Assembly: GCA_946055165.1 (NCBI GenBank)
Contig: CAMGFA010000001.1
Location: forward strand, 1-64,000
DNA: 64,000 bases
Source of the DNA: an uncultured Bacteroidales bacterium
Lineage (GTDB): Bacteria > Bacteroidota > Bacteroidia > Bacteroidales > UBA932
Direction: 5' to 3'
Shown: positions 49,180 to 58,799 of the stretch, one piece after another
Layout of the letters: each line of letters starts with the position of its first letter
Numbering within the stretch: the stretch's first letter is position 1
The notes under the pieces: generated by a model
Seen by the model: the letters and a program-made list of their open reading frames with translations, nothing else
Told to the model about the DNA's origin: nothing
Database searches by the model: none
Translations under genes and position numbers: made by a program

Positions 49180-50745
49180 ATGGAAATTGAAAAACAGGAA
49201 AAAGACCTGGTGGTCTCAGTAGGCCGAACCGAGGTTATGCTCGCGCTTATGGAAAACCATAAGCTTATCGAGTACAACAAAGAGTCCAGCCAGGGCCACA
49301 GCTATTCGGTGGGGGATGTCTTCCTCGGCAAAGTGAAGAAGATTATGCCTGCTCTGAATGCTGCTTTCGTTGACATAGGTGACAGCAAGGAGGCATTCAT
49401 CCATTATCTGGATCTTGGCCTGTATTTCAAGGCTTTCGACACATTTGTGAAGAAGACCAATACAAATACCGATGCCAAGGATCTGTACTCCAACATTCAG
49501 ATTGGTCCCGCCCTTGAAAAGGAGGGCAAAATCGAGAATGTTCTTCAGCAGGGCCAGATGATAATGTGCCAAATTGTCAAGGAGCCTATATCCACGAAAG
49601 GGTCCCGCTTGACTGCTGAAATTTCATTGGCAGGACGCAACATTGTACTGCTCCCTTTCGCGCAGAAAGTGAGCGTTTCCCAAAAAATTTCTTCGAAGGA
49701 AGAGAGAAAAAGGCTTGAAACCCTTGTCCGCAGCATCCTTCCGCGCAATTATGGCGCCATTATCCGCACCGCATCGGAAGGAAAAAACGCTGCAGTTCTG
49801 GTTGCTGAAGCCAAGTCCCTCATTCAAAAATGGGAAGATTCCTTCCCGGTGGTCTCAAAGAACAAGTCGGTTCAGCTCCTTTTCACGGAGTATTCCAAGA
49901 CCACTACCATATTAAGGGACCTGCTCAACGACTCCTTCTCCAATGTCTATGTGGACAACGAGAAGATATTCAAGGAAATACGGGACTATATTTCCCTCAT
50001 TTCTCCCGAACAGGAGAAAATCGTAAAACTTTACGAGGGGAAGGAGCCTATTTTCGACCACTTCGAAGTCACCCGCCAGATCAAGAGTTCTTTCGGCAAG
50101 GTGGTCCCTATGCGTCAGGGTGCCTATCTTGTGATAGAAACCACTGAGGCCCTCAACGTGATTGATGTCAATAGCGGTACCCGCGCCAAGACCACAGACC
50201 ACGAGGAAAACACTTTCGAGGTCAACAAGATTGCGGCAGAGGAGATCGCTCGGCAATTGAGGCTCAGGGATATGGGCGGAATCATCATAGTGGATTTCAT
50301 TGATATGGACTCTCAGGAGCACCGCAATGAACTCCATAAGTATATGATGGAACTTATGTCACAGGACAGGGCAAAGCACAATGTGCTGCCCCTTACCAAG
50401 TTTGGTCTCATGCAGATCACAAGGCAGAGAATACGTCCGGTGACGGAAATCAACACTCAGGAGCAGTGTCCTCTGTGCCACGGCACGGGCAAGATTGCTT
50501 CCACGGTGGTAATCGACGAACAGATGGAGCGCCAGCTCTCCTATTACATCAGCGAGAAAGGCTGCAGGGATTTCGTCCTTCGCACCAGCCCCATTTTGGG
50601 GGCCTATCTGAGCAGGGGAATGTGGAACTCCTATCTGAGCAAGTGGAAAAAGAAGTACAAGTGCAAGATAAGATTGGTGGAAAGCACCGACTATTCTGTC
50701 CTGCAATATGAATTCTTGGATTCATCTGAAGAGAGCCTGTCATAA
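49180..50745 (+). CDS. rng: Ribonuclease G/E family
   Basis: S1-like N-terminus, NVIDVNSGTRAKTTDHEENTFEVNKIAAEEIARQLRLRDMGGIIIVDFIDM, CPLCHGTG. Confidence 0.96.
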   Translation: MEIEKQEKDLVVSVGRTEVMLALMENHKLIEYNKESSQGHSYSVGDVFLGKVKKIMPALNAAFVDIGDSKEAFIHYLDLGLYFKAFDTFVKKTNTNTDAKDLYSNIQIGPALEKEGKIENVLQQGQMIMCQIVKEPISTKGSRLTAEISLAGRNIVLLPFAQKVSVSQKISSKEERKRLETLVRSILPRNYGAIIRTASEGKNAAVLVAEAKSLIQKWEDSFPVVSKNKSVQLLFTEYSKTTTILRDLLNDSFSNVYVDNEKIFKEIRDYISLISPEQEKIVKLYEGKEPIFDHFEVTRQIKSSFGKVVPMRQGAYLVIETTEALNVIDVNSGTRAKTTDHEENTFEVNKIAAEEIARQLRLRDMGGIIIVDFIDMDSQEHRNELHKYMMELMSQDRAKHNVLPLTKFGLMQITRQRIRPVTEINTQEQCPLCHGTGKIASTVVIDEQMERQLSYYISEKGCRDFVLRTSPILGAYLSRGMWNSYLSKWKKKYKCKIRLVESTDYSVLQYEFLDSSEESLS

Positions 50746-50762
50746 CGACAGGCTCTCTTTTT
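50731..50762 (+). terminator. Intrinsic terminator of rng
   Basis: GAGAGCCTGTC-ataac-GACAGGCTCTC followed by TTTTT; rng stop codon lies in the loop. Confidence 0.88.
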
Positions 50763-50785
50763 GAAAAGTGTTATTATAGAGTTAA

Positions 50786-51640
50786 TTACTCTGCAGGGAC
50801 AAAATAGTCGACACCATGTCCTAGGTTGCCGGTTGATCCGTCTTCTAGTGTGACAAAGTATTGTACATAGATGAAACAGAAATGGTCTTCATACATTCCG
50901 CTTTCAAATCCGCCTTCAAATACAAAAGCGGGATTTCCTTGCCAATAGCCGATATCACGAACTCCTACGGGGCCGTATGTTCCATATACAAACGGAGTGG
51001 TCTGTGTAGGAACACGGAAGATAGTATATGTATCTCCTTCCTCATCTTCTATGCTGTAATCAGGATAGTTGTAAATTTCCAGGTGTGAATCTACTCCGAA
51101 TACATCTTTGAAGCGGAAACGGTTTTCATCGGTGTCTGCTACCTGAAGGGTGGTTGGAAGCTGCTGTCCGCAACCTAATTTTGCGTAATTGAAAGGTATA
51201 TAGGTTCCGGAGACAACATCAAGCCAGGTTACTCCTACGAATTCTGCCTCGCTGACTTTGCTTGAGCCGCCTCCCACAGCAACTGCTGCAAGGTGGTTGA
51301 GTCCGAAAAGTCCTGTTAAAACAGTATCTTTCACTGCGGTAGCTTCGAGCTTCTTTCCGTTTTCCTTGATGGCTGCGGCAACTGCTTCTGCGGAGCTCTC
51401 TGCAAGTACCTTGTATTCCTCATCGGACAATACTGCGAAATAGAGCTCATCTGTACACTTGTTAGGGACAATACGTACCCTGATGTCGTTGTCGGCATTG
51501 TATTCGCTTCCTGGGGCATAGGTGTAAACTGTCACTCCAGGGGTTGTGTCAACACTTCCTATCGTGCTCTCTTCTGCGGTGCAGGCTGCAGCCATAAGGG
51601 CTGCAGACACTGCTACAAAATTGAATATTTTATTTTTCAT
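50786..51640 (-). CDS. Hypothetical lipoprotein of SusCD locus
   Basis: Lipobox MAAAC; downstream of susD-like gene. Confidence 0.75.
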   Translation of the reverse strand: MKNKIFNFVAVSAALMAAACTAEESTIGSVDTTPGVTVYTYAPGSEYNADNDIRVRIVPNKCTDELYFAVLSDEEYKVLAESSAEAVAAAIKENGKKLEATAVKDTVLTGLFGLNHLAAVAVGGGSSKVSEAEFVGVTWLDVVSGTYIPFNYAKLGCGQQLPTTLQVADTDENRFRFKDVFGVDSHLEIYNYPDYSIEDEEGDTYTIFRVPTQTTPFVYGTYGPVGVRDIGYWQGNPAFVFEGGFESGMYEDHFCFIYVQYFVTLEDGSTGNLGHGVDYFVPAE

Positions 51641-51661
51641 AAAGTCAATGATTTAACTGGT

Positions 51662-53299
51662 TTACCAAACATGTTCCGGAGAATCCTCGCTTGGAGCGAT
51701 AGGGGTTGGATTGTTGTCGTTGGTAACTGCCTTGTTGTAGTTTCCTTCGGTCTGCACAATGCAGAGATCCATCCACTGTGGAGGGGTTTCGGTGTTCCAC
51801 CTGTAGTTTTCAGTGTGGTTGGTGCCTGCATAGCTTCTGACAATGCCTTTGTTCAGACGCTTGATGTCGAATGTGGCAAAGCCTTCGCCCCAAAGCTCAA
51901 CTCTTCTCTGCCACCAGATCTGGTCTCTCAAGCTTGCAATCCCGTCAACAGTATAGTTAGGGTCGCGGAGTTTTCCGAAGTTCTCGAGAAGAGTCTTTCC
52001 TCTTGCTTCGTCCTGCATTGCAGCAGCTTCGGCCTCGATAAGCATCATCTCTTCAACTCGCATAAGAGGCATGTCCACGCAGAAACCTACATACTGGTTG
52101 TCTGCAACGCCGCCTGCATTGCGAAACTTTACACTCAGGCAGCCTACAGTACCGCTTGCGGAAGCACCTGCACAGGTAATAATCTGCTCAGGATAATCTG
52201 AATATGCGCTCAATGCAGCTATTGCTTCTTCAGGACTTGCGGATTCGTCAATAGCAGGATCGACAAAGCACTTCTTTCTGATATCGCTGTCAGGAATGGT
52301 GGAGTAGAGGTGGGCATCGATGCGTTTCGGTGCGCCGTAGTTCGATGCATAGCCGCAACCGCTGGTGCTTTCGATAATCATCTGCGATCCCCATGAAGAG
52401 TCTGCATCGTTGGCGAGGATATTAGGATCGTCAGACTTGTTGCCGCAGGCAAAAATCCAGGAGTTCTGGCTTGTTGCCGAGTTGAATCCGCTGGTGCGGC
52501 TGAGGTACTGCTCTGTGGTGAGAGGGCTGAATCCTTTCTGTGCCTTCTTTGCATACAGTTCGGCATTGGCCCAGTCTTCCATTGTAAGGTAAGCCCTTGC
52601 CTTGAGACCGAATACAACGGTGGTATCAACGTCTTTGATGTCCTTGCGGCTGTACCCATTCAGCAAGTTCTCTGCTTTGTCGAGGTCGCTGAGGATGAAT
52701 TGCCACATATCTGTGTTGGTAGCTCTAGGATTGTTGGTGCCGCTTTCAAGTGTTGTGTTTTCGTCCACGATAGGAACTGTATGGGCATCAGGGTTTCCTT
52801 TGTAGGTTTTGCCGTACATTCTGGCAAGGTCCATATAGAACATTGCGCGCATGGCGTGTGCAAGTCCTGCTCCGGCTTTCTGAAGATCGCTTGGCTCTTC
52901 ACCTGCCATCTTGATTACGTTGTTGCAATCCTTAATCCAGCCATAGTAGTAGGTCCAAGGAACTTGACATATTGCATATTGAGGGCCAAGAGCTACACCG
53001 CAGCCATACCAATTAACATACCAGTCTGCATCTTCACAAACTATATCCTGTCCCATCACATCCCTCTGAAGGAGAAATGAAGGGTAACCGAAGTCAAAAG
53101 GACGATAATCTGAGCCAGAGTAGGTAAACTGGCCGGTAAGCAGGGTACAGGCACTCACAAAGTTCTGGAATGCGTTCGGAGCATTTGCGGCCTGGTCTGC
53201 AGTTACAAAGCTTGCCTGAGGGAGGGGCTCCTTTATACATGAAGAAAGGAGAGCTGTTGCCGTCAGGGCAGATATGAATATTTTTATGCTTGTTTTCAT
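51662..53299 (-). CDS. SusD/RagB-family lipoprotein
   Basis: Lipobox LLSSC, DLARMYGKTYKG..., RRVELWGEGFATFDIKR C-terminal motif. Confidence 0.95.
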   Translation of the reverse strand: MKTSIKIFISALTATALLSSCIKEPLPQASFVTADQAANAPNAFQNFVSACTLLTGQFTYSGSDYRPFDFGYPSFLLQRDVMGQDIVCEDADWYVNWYGCGVALGPQYAICQVPWTYYYGWIKDCNNVIKMAGEEPSDLQKAGAGLAHAMRAMFYMDLARMYGKTYKGNPDAHTVPIVDENTTLESGTNNPRATNTDMWQFILSDLDKAENLLNGYSRKDIKDVDTTVVFGLKARAYLTMEDWANAELYAKKAQKGFSPLTTEQYLSRTSGFNSATSQNSWIFACGNKSDDPNILANDADSSWGSQMIIESTSGCGYASNYGAPKRIDAHLYSTIPDSDIRKKCFVDPAIDESASPEEAIAALSAYSDYPEQIITCAGASASGTVGCLSVKFRNAGGVADNQYVGFCVDMPLMRVEEMMLIEAEAAAMQDEARGKTLLENFGKLRDPNYTVDGIASLRDQIWWQRRVELWGEGFATFDIKRLNKGIVRSYAGTNHTENYRWNTETPPQWMDLCIVQTEGNYNKAVTNDNNPTPIAPSEDSPEHVW

Positions 53300-53312
53300 A
53301 ACTTTTGTCATT

Positions 53313-56300
53313 TTAGAAAGTGAACTGTACACCGCCTGAGATGGTCCTGATAGGAGAGTAGCTGTTTACACCGGAAGAAGATGTTCCCTGGTAGGCGTAT
53401 CTTGGATCGAGACCCTTGCGTGCAGACCAGAAGCAGAGGTTTTCACCTGCAGCATAAATTCTGACCTTGTATTTGTTTTTGAAGAGTTTCTCCGGCAGGG
53501 TGTATCCGATTGCAAATGACTGGAAGTCGATGTAACTTGCATCGGTGAGGAAACGGTCGCTTGAAGCTGCACCGTAATTGTCGCCGTATTGCCAGCGTGG
53601 CAGGGTGCTGGTGGTATTGTCCGGACTCCAGGACTTGATGTAGTCCTGATGGATAGCCTGACCTGCGCTGTTAGCTCCCTGAGCTGGGCTCATAAGACTC
53701 TGATAACGGAAGTCATAAACTTTGCCGCCAATCTGGTAGTCGAAGGTAACGGACATATCGAGGTTGCCGATCCTGAGAGTGGTTCCGAATCCGCCGAAGG
53801 CATCTGGAAGCATGGTTCCGTGAGCGTATTTGGTAGCGGAGTTGAAATCGTAGGTGGTGCCTCCTTTCTCGATTACGTTGCCGTCGGCATCTTTGGTGTC
53901 AACATAGAACATAGCCTGACCGTAGGCGTCAACGCCTGCATAGCAAGCTGCATAGTAGTTGTACATAGGGCCGCCCACTTCGTACCAGAGGCTTACGTTT
54001 CCGGTAGATTCGTTGAATCCTCCGTTCTCCATAATCTTGGATTCTGGCAGGGAGAGAATCTTGGTGGTGTTGTGGGAAATGTTTCCGTAAACGGTCCAGT
54101 CAACATTCTTTGTCCTGATAAGAGAAGCGGTGAGTGAGAGTTCCACACCACGGTTCTGGATGTTGCCGGCATTGCCGTACATACCGCGGGAACCCATAGA
54201 CTCAGGGATAGAAAGCCAGAAGAGAAGGTCTGTGGTCTTCTTGTTGTACCAGTCGAAGCTACCGCTAACTCTTCCTTTGTAGAAGCTGAATTCTGTACCG
54301 ATGTTGAGGGTAGTTGTGGTTTCCCAGGTAATGTTCTCGTTTCCGAGGTTGCGGAACGATACAGTCATTGAGTTCTCTGTTGCCTTGATAAGGCTGTATG
54401 TATCGACATACATATACTGGCCGATGTTGTCATTACCCTGCTGTCCGTAAGAAGCTTTTACCTTGAGGAGGTCGAGCCAATCAGCGTTGTTGGCAAGAAT
54501 GTCTTCCTTGGAGAGAATCCAGGCTCCGCCCACTGACCAGAAGTCGCCCCAACGGTTGTTCTTTGAGAAGAATGAGCTGGCATCGCGGCGGTACGAAGCT
54601 GAGAGGTAGTACTTGTTGTTGTAGTCGTACTGGGCGCTCAGGAAGTAACCTTCAACATTGTAGAATGTGGTGTTTGAACCGGCATCGTCCTTTGTTGCGG
54701 CTGCGTCGATTTCCTGGATGTCGTCGGAGAACATTCCTTTGGCGTGGCCGTAGAGGTAGTTGACAGTTGAAGTATAGTACTCGTGTCCGAGCATAACGTT
54801 CACATTGTTAAGGCCGAAGCTGTCGAAATAGGTGAGGGTCTGGATGTTGTTTGTCCTCACGCCTTCTGTAGCTGACTTGGCGATGTATCCGTTGCTGCTT
54901 GCAGATGCACCGTAGAGCATAGTGCTGTAGGCTTTGGACTTGTTATTGCCCCAGATTACGGTGCTGGTGATATTGGCTTTGAGCCAGTCGGTGAAGGTGA
55001 TTTCAGCAGTGTAGGTTCCGTTGAGCTGGCTGCCTGCGCTGGAAGAATCGTTGTAGCGGTTGGCTCCGAGAGGGTTGCCCTGTGCAAGGAAAGGACGGGT
55101 TACACCGTAGTTGCTTGCTGCAACACCGTAGTCGTAAGCTGGATTGCCGTAGGAATCGGTCTTGATCACAGGATTTCCGTTGGCATCGAAGTTGCGGACG
55201 TAAATAGGGTAGATAGGAGCCATTCCACTTGTGAAGTAGAAGAGGTTGGTGCTGCTCAATTCAGTGCCTGCGCTGTAGTTGAGGGACTGCCTAGAGGAGG
55301 TGTAGCCAATGTTTGCACCGAGTTTGAGCCATTTGCGGGCCTGATAGTCTGCCTTGAGGCGGGCGGTCAAGCGCTCGTAGCTTGAGTAGTCCACAATACC
55401 GTCTTCGTCGAGGTAGCCGACACTCATATAGTAGCTGGCCTTGTTGTTGCTCTCGCTCACGCTCACGTTGTACTCCTTGCGGAGGCTGTTGTGATATGCT
55501 TCAGACTCCCAGTCGTCGGCCTGCATCCAGAGATCTTCTCCGGTGATGCTGTTGGTAACCTTGCGGCCAGGGGTGGCGTTAGGGTTGAGTTTGCCGTTTA
55601 CGATAAGGGTCTGGTCTTCAGGATATGTGAATACATTGTACTGGAGGTCCTTGAGGAGATCGACATTGGCCTTGCTTTCTGCAGTGGCGGCATCGAGTCC
55701 CTGACCATAGAAATACTTGTTGTAAATCTGGGAGTAGTATGCCTCGTAGTAAGCCCCCGGGTCTTTGATGACATCGTACTCAGGAACTGCCTTGCTGTTG
55801 ACACCCCATTTGATGTCCACGTTCACTACGGCCTGGTTGCCGCGACCGCGCTTGGTGGTAACGAGAATAACACCGGATGCACCACGGGCACCGTAAAGAG
55901 CTGCAGAAGCTGCATCCTTAAGAACGGTTACCGATTCGATATCGTTTTGTGGGATGTTCGAAAGGCTTGCGGTGTATGGAGAGCCATCCACAATCACGAG
56001 TGGCTCGGTTCCTGCATACATCGAACCGATACCGCGGATGTTGATGCTTCCGCCCGATGAACCAGGGGCTCCCGAGTTGCCGCGGACCTGAAGTCCAGGA
56101 ACGCTACCCACGAGGGCGCTGGTGATGTTGGTGGTCTGTCGTTTTGCAAGGTCTTCGGATTTTACCACTGCGGCCGATCCGGTGAAGGATTCCTTGGTGG
56201 TCTGGCCGAAGGCTACGACGATAGTTTCGTCAAGCATCTGGCTGTCCGGCTTGAGCTCCACGTTGAGCACTTTCTGCCCGTTTACAGGAACTTCAAGGGT

Positions 56301-56540
56301 GACATAACCCATAGATGCAAAAACGAGCACTGCATCAGGGGCAACTCTCACGGAGTAGTTACCGTCTGCATCAGTGCTTCCTCCTGCTTCTGCTCCTTTT
56401 ACAAATACATAGGTAAAAGGAACAGCTTCTCCGTTAGAAGCGTCTTTTACGTGACCGCTCACAGTGATAGTCTGTGCATTTGCCAGACCTGCGAACAGGA
56501 AAAGTAAAAGAGCTGTGAAAAAAAGTCTAGTTTTTTTCAT
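53313..56540 (-). CDS. SusC/RagA-family TonB-dependent receptor
   Basis: Carboxypeptidase-like domain, plug motif LVGSVPGLQVRGNSGAPGSSGGSINIRGIGSM, C-terminal aromatic. Confidence 0.97.
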   Translation of the reverse strand: MKKTRLFFTALLLFLFAGLANAQTITVSGHVKDASNGEAVPFTYVFVKGAEAGGSTDADGNYSVRVAPDAVLVFASMGYVTLEVPVNGQKVLNVELKPDSQMLDETIVVAFGQTTKESFTGSAAVVKSEDLAKRQTTNITSALVGSVPGLQVRGNSGAPGSSGGSINIRGIGSMYAGTEPLVIVDGSPYTASLSNIPQNDIESVTVLKDAASAALYGARGASGVILVTTKRGRGNQAVVNVDIKWGVNSKAVPEYDVIKDPGAYYEAYYSQIYNKYFYGQGLDAATAESKANVDLLKDLQYNVFTYPEDQTLIVNGKLNPNATPGRKVTNSITGEDLWMQADDWESEAYHNSLRKEYNVSVSESNNKASYYMSVGYLDEDGIVDYSSYERLTARLKADYQARKWLKLGANIGYTSSRQSLNYSAGTELSSTNLFYFTSGMAPIYPIYVRNFDANGNPVIKTDSYGNPAYDYGVAASNYGVTRPFLAQGNPLGANRYNDSSSAGSQLNGTYTAEITFTDWLKANITSTVIWGNNKSKAYSTMLYGASASSNGYIAKSATEGVRTNNIQTLTYFDSFGLNNVNVMLGHEYYTSTVNYLYGHAKGMFSDDIQEIDAAATKDDAGSNTTFYNVEGYFLSAQYDYNNKYYLSASYRRDASSFFSKNNRWGDFWSVGGAWILSKEDILANNADWLDLLKVKASYGQQGNDNIGQYMYVDTYSLIKATENSMTVSFRNLGNENITWETTTTLNIGTEFSFYKGRVSGSFDWYNKKTTDLLFWLSIPESMGSRGMYGNAGNIQNRGVELSLTASLIRTKNVDWTVYGNISHNTTKILSLPESKIMENGGFNESTGNVSLWYEVGGPMYNYYAACYAGVDAYGQAMFYVDTKDADGNVIEKGGTTYDFNSATKYAHGTMLPDAFGGFGTTLRIGNLDMSVTFDYQIGGKVYDFRYQSLMSPAQGANSAGQAIHQDYIKSWSPDNTTSTLPRWQYGDNYGAASSDRFLTDASYIDFQSFAIGYTLPEKLFKNKYKVRIYAAGENLCFWSARKGLDPRYAYQGTSSSGVNSYSPIRTISGGVQFTF

Positions 56541-56987
56541 AAGAACTGTGATTTATAATTAATACTTGATTTAAAGTCTCAATTACACTACTTATATTTT
56601 ATTCTACTAACTAACACCGCGGCTGAAGAAAACGGTCGTTTTAGTCAGCGCGCGAATGCAAAGATTATTTATTTTTTTTAAAAATCCAAACTTGCTATTT
56701 CTTTGTCCGTAAGCGGCGAAATAGCCTTACGGGGGAAATTTGCTTAAAAATTTCAAGTTTGCAAGGCTGTTTAATTAATGAAATTAATACACACTAAGCC
56801 TAAAATACGTAAAATAAATTTTAATAATTTTTTAAAAATATCATTTACGCGTGTCCAAATACTTTTTCAGGGTGTTTCTGTGCAATTTCAAACTGTTAGC
56901 AACAGATGCATATGTTTTCGTATTCTCTGCAGAACAATTGATAAAGTGATAACAATAATTTTTCGGGCTTGTCCGGTTTGGGGTACG

Positions 56988-57019
56988 AAAAAAGGCCGGT
57001 TTTGGATGACCGGCCTTTG
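56988..57019 (-). terminator. Intrinsic terminator downstream of tRNA-Pro
   Basis: Minus strand GGCCGGT-catccaaa-ACCGGCC followed by TTTTTT. Confidence 0.88.
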
Positions 57020-57092
57020 TCGAGATGACGTGACTTGAACACGCGACCCCTACGTCCCGAACGTAGTGCGCTACCAACTGCGCTACATCTCG
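57020..57092 (-). tRNA. tRNA-Pro (CGG)
   Basis: Reverse complement CGAGATGTAGCGCAGTTGGTAGCGCACTACGTTCGGGACGTAGGGGTCGCGTGTTCAAGTCACGTCATCTCGA; anticodon CGG. Confidence 0.95.
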
Positions 57093-57400
57093 ATGAACTT
57101 GGGACTGCAAATTTAACTATGTTTGAGTAAAAAAACAAATAAAATTTCGTCCCTGATTTCTTGCATTTCGTCCTACGTTTTATGCCTTTCATCTTTTTTG
57201 TTGCTGAAAGTCAAGGGATTTTGAAGAAAAAATGCCTATATTGCGCTTGGAACGATGCACTAAGATGAAGATAACTGTATCTGCAGGCCTTCAAACCATA
57301 GGCCTGATATAGTATGCTCTATATATAAAAGGGTTTTCCTCATATTGGCGTATTGTCTTCCGCTTAAAACAATGAACGCAATCACAATTTAATATTCATT

Positions 57401-57529
57401 ATGAACAAAAACATTTATCAAACGCCAGATATCCTGGTAAATGAACTCCAGATGGAAGGAGTTCTGTGTCAAAGTGGACGAATTGAAAAATGGGAAACAT
57501 CCAAATTCTCGTGGGATGAGGAAGAGTAA
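57401..57529 (+). CDS. 42-aa micro-ORF (MNKNIYQTPDILVNELQMEGVLCQSGRIEKWETSKFSWDEEE)
   Basis: Intact ORF, 15 nt before a lipoprotein gene with an aaaggagg-type sequence; resembles short MKKxYxxP ORFs seen in Bacteroidales. Confidence 0.6.
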   Translation: MNKNIYQTPDILVNELQMEGVLCQSGRIEKWETSKFSWDEEE

Positions 57530-57544
57530 AAAGGAGGACAAGTC

Positions 57545-58666
57545 ATGAAGAAATTAATTTACACAACACTCGCGCTCGGCGCAGTGCTCCTTGCCGCATC
57601 CTGCCAGAAGGAAAACACAGTCAACACCCCCCCGGTATTCACCGCCTACGTTGACTCCGACACAAAGACCGTGCTGAACGGAGAGGTTTCGGAATGGAAG
57701 AGTGGCGATGCTATTCGTATTCTTAACGGAACAAATGGTGAAGGATGCGCAGCTGTTTATACTACAACAGACAATGGGACTACTGCTTCTTTTACAACAG
57801 AAACCGCGTCATTTACTGGAAGCCAGTTCATCGCAATGTATCCAGCAGATCCAGCAGGAAATGCTTGGTGGAACGCATCGTCAGATAAATATGTAAATAA
57901 CTTATGGCTTACAAATAGTCAAAAGGCAACACCTGGTTCTTTTGATCCTTCTGCTCATATTGCAATCGCCTACACTACCGATAAGACTTTGAATTTTAAG
58001 AATGTTGTGGCTTTGCTTAAATTTAAAGTTTCTGGCACAAAAGCTGTTAACGTATCTTTCTCTCACGATGGAGATTCTTATATGTGTGGTAATTTTAACT
58101 ACAATACAGAGGATAATACTGTTGCTTTCTCCGATGGTCTTAAGCTGAAAGAAGTTAGTTTGAAAGGTAAATTTGCTGAAGGTACAGATTATTATGTAGC
58201 TATTCTTCCTGGCACATATAGCAATTTTACTCTGAAAATTAATGGTGTAGAGAAAAATAAAAAAACGAAAGCATCTTTTAAAAGCAATATAATATATGAT
58301 TTAGGTACGCTCGATGCTTCAAATGTTGAATATCCAGAGTATGAATTTGGTATTGTTGGTTCTTTCAATGGATGGAGCAACACTAATCCAATCAAGATGT
58401 ATGATACAAACGGAGATGATTGGTATGAAGCAAAGAATTTGACATTTGATAGCGCAAGTGCTTTTAAAATGACATCAGTAGCAACTCCATCTTGGATAGG
58501 CTCTACATCAGGAAATCAGACTTTGTCGGAAAATATAGAGTTTATCTTGTACTCAGATAAAGAAGGAAGTAATTTAACAGCTCCAGAAGGTACATGGACT
58601 ATTGAAGCAAAAACTACTGCAACTGAGAGCTGGGGCAAAACGATTAGTATTCGTATTGTAAAGTAA
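57545..58666 (+). CDS. Secreted lipoprotein, fimbrillin-like N-terminal region and SusE/F-like C-terminal domain
   Basis: Lipobox LAASC; TKTVLNGEVSEWKSGDAIRI; C-terminal FGIVGSFNGWSNTNPIKMYDTNGDDWYEAKNL. Confidence 0.75.
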   Translation: MKKLIYTTLALGAVLLAASCQKENTVNTPPVFTAYVDSDTKTVLNGEVSEWKSGDAIRILNGTNGEGCAAVYTTTDNGTTASFTTETASFTGSQFIAMYPADPAGNAWWNASSDKYVNNLWLTNSQKATPGSFDPSAHIAIAYTTDKTLNFKNVVALLKFKVSGTKAVNVSFSHDGDSYMCGNFNYNTEDNTVAFSDGLKLKEVSLKGKFAEGTDYYVAILPGTYSNFTLKINGVEKNKKTKASFKSNIIYDLGTLDASNVEYPEYEFGIVGSFNGWSNTNPIKMYDTNGDDWYEAKNLTFDSASAFKMTSVATPSWIGSTSGNQTLSENIEFILYSDKEGSNLTAPEGTWTIEAKTTATESWGKTISIRIVK

Positions 58667-58681
58667 GTCTATTGTGTATAA

Positions 58682-58718
58682 AAACAGGGGGCTCTGCTTT
58701 TGCGGAACCCTCTGTTTT
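58682..58718 (+). terminator. Terminator of lipoprotein gene
   Basis: AACAGGGGGCTC-tgcttttgcg-GAACCCTCTGTTTT. Confidence 0.75.
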
Positions 58719-58799
58719 CGCTTATTCAGCGCAACCGAACTCTGACGTGGCAAAGGGGCATGAAGTGCTCAGCTTTTTTCGTTCACAACACCACCATTC

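Noticed and set aside
56706-56731. CCGTAAG/CTTACGG hairpin upstream of the susC promoter as a terminator
   Set aside because: No T-tract on either strand; could be a binding site, but nothing else supports it.
57284-57306. CAGGCCT-N9-AGGCCTG hairpin in the leader before the 42-aa ORF as a riboswitch
   Set aside because: Single 7-bp stem with no further conserved structure recognisable by eye.
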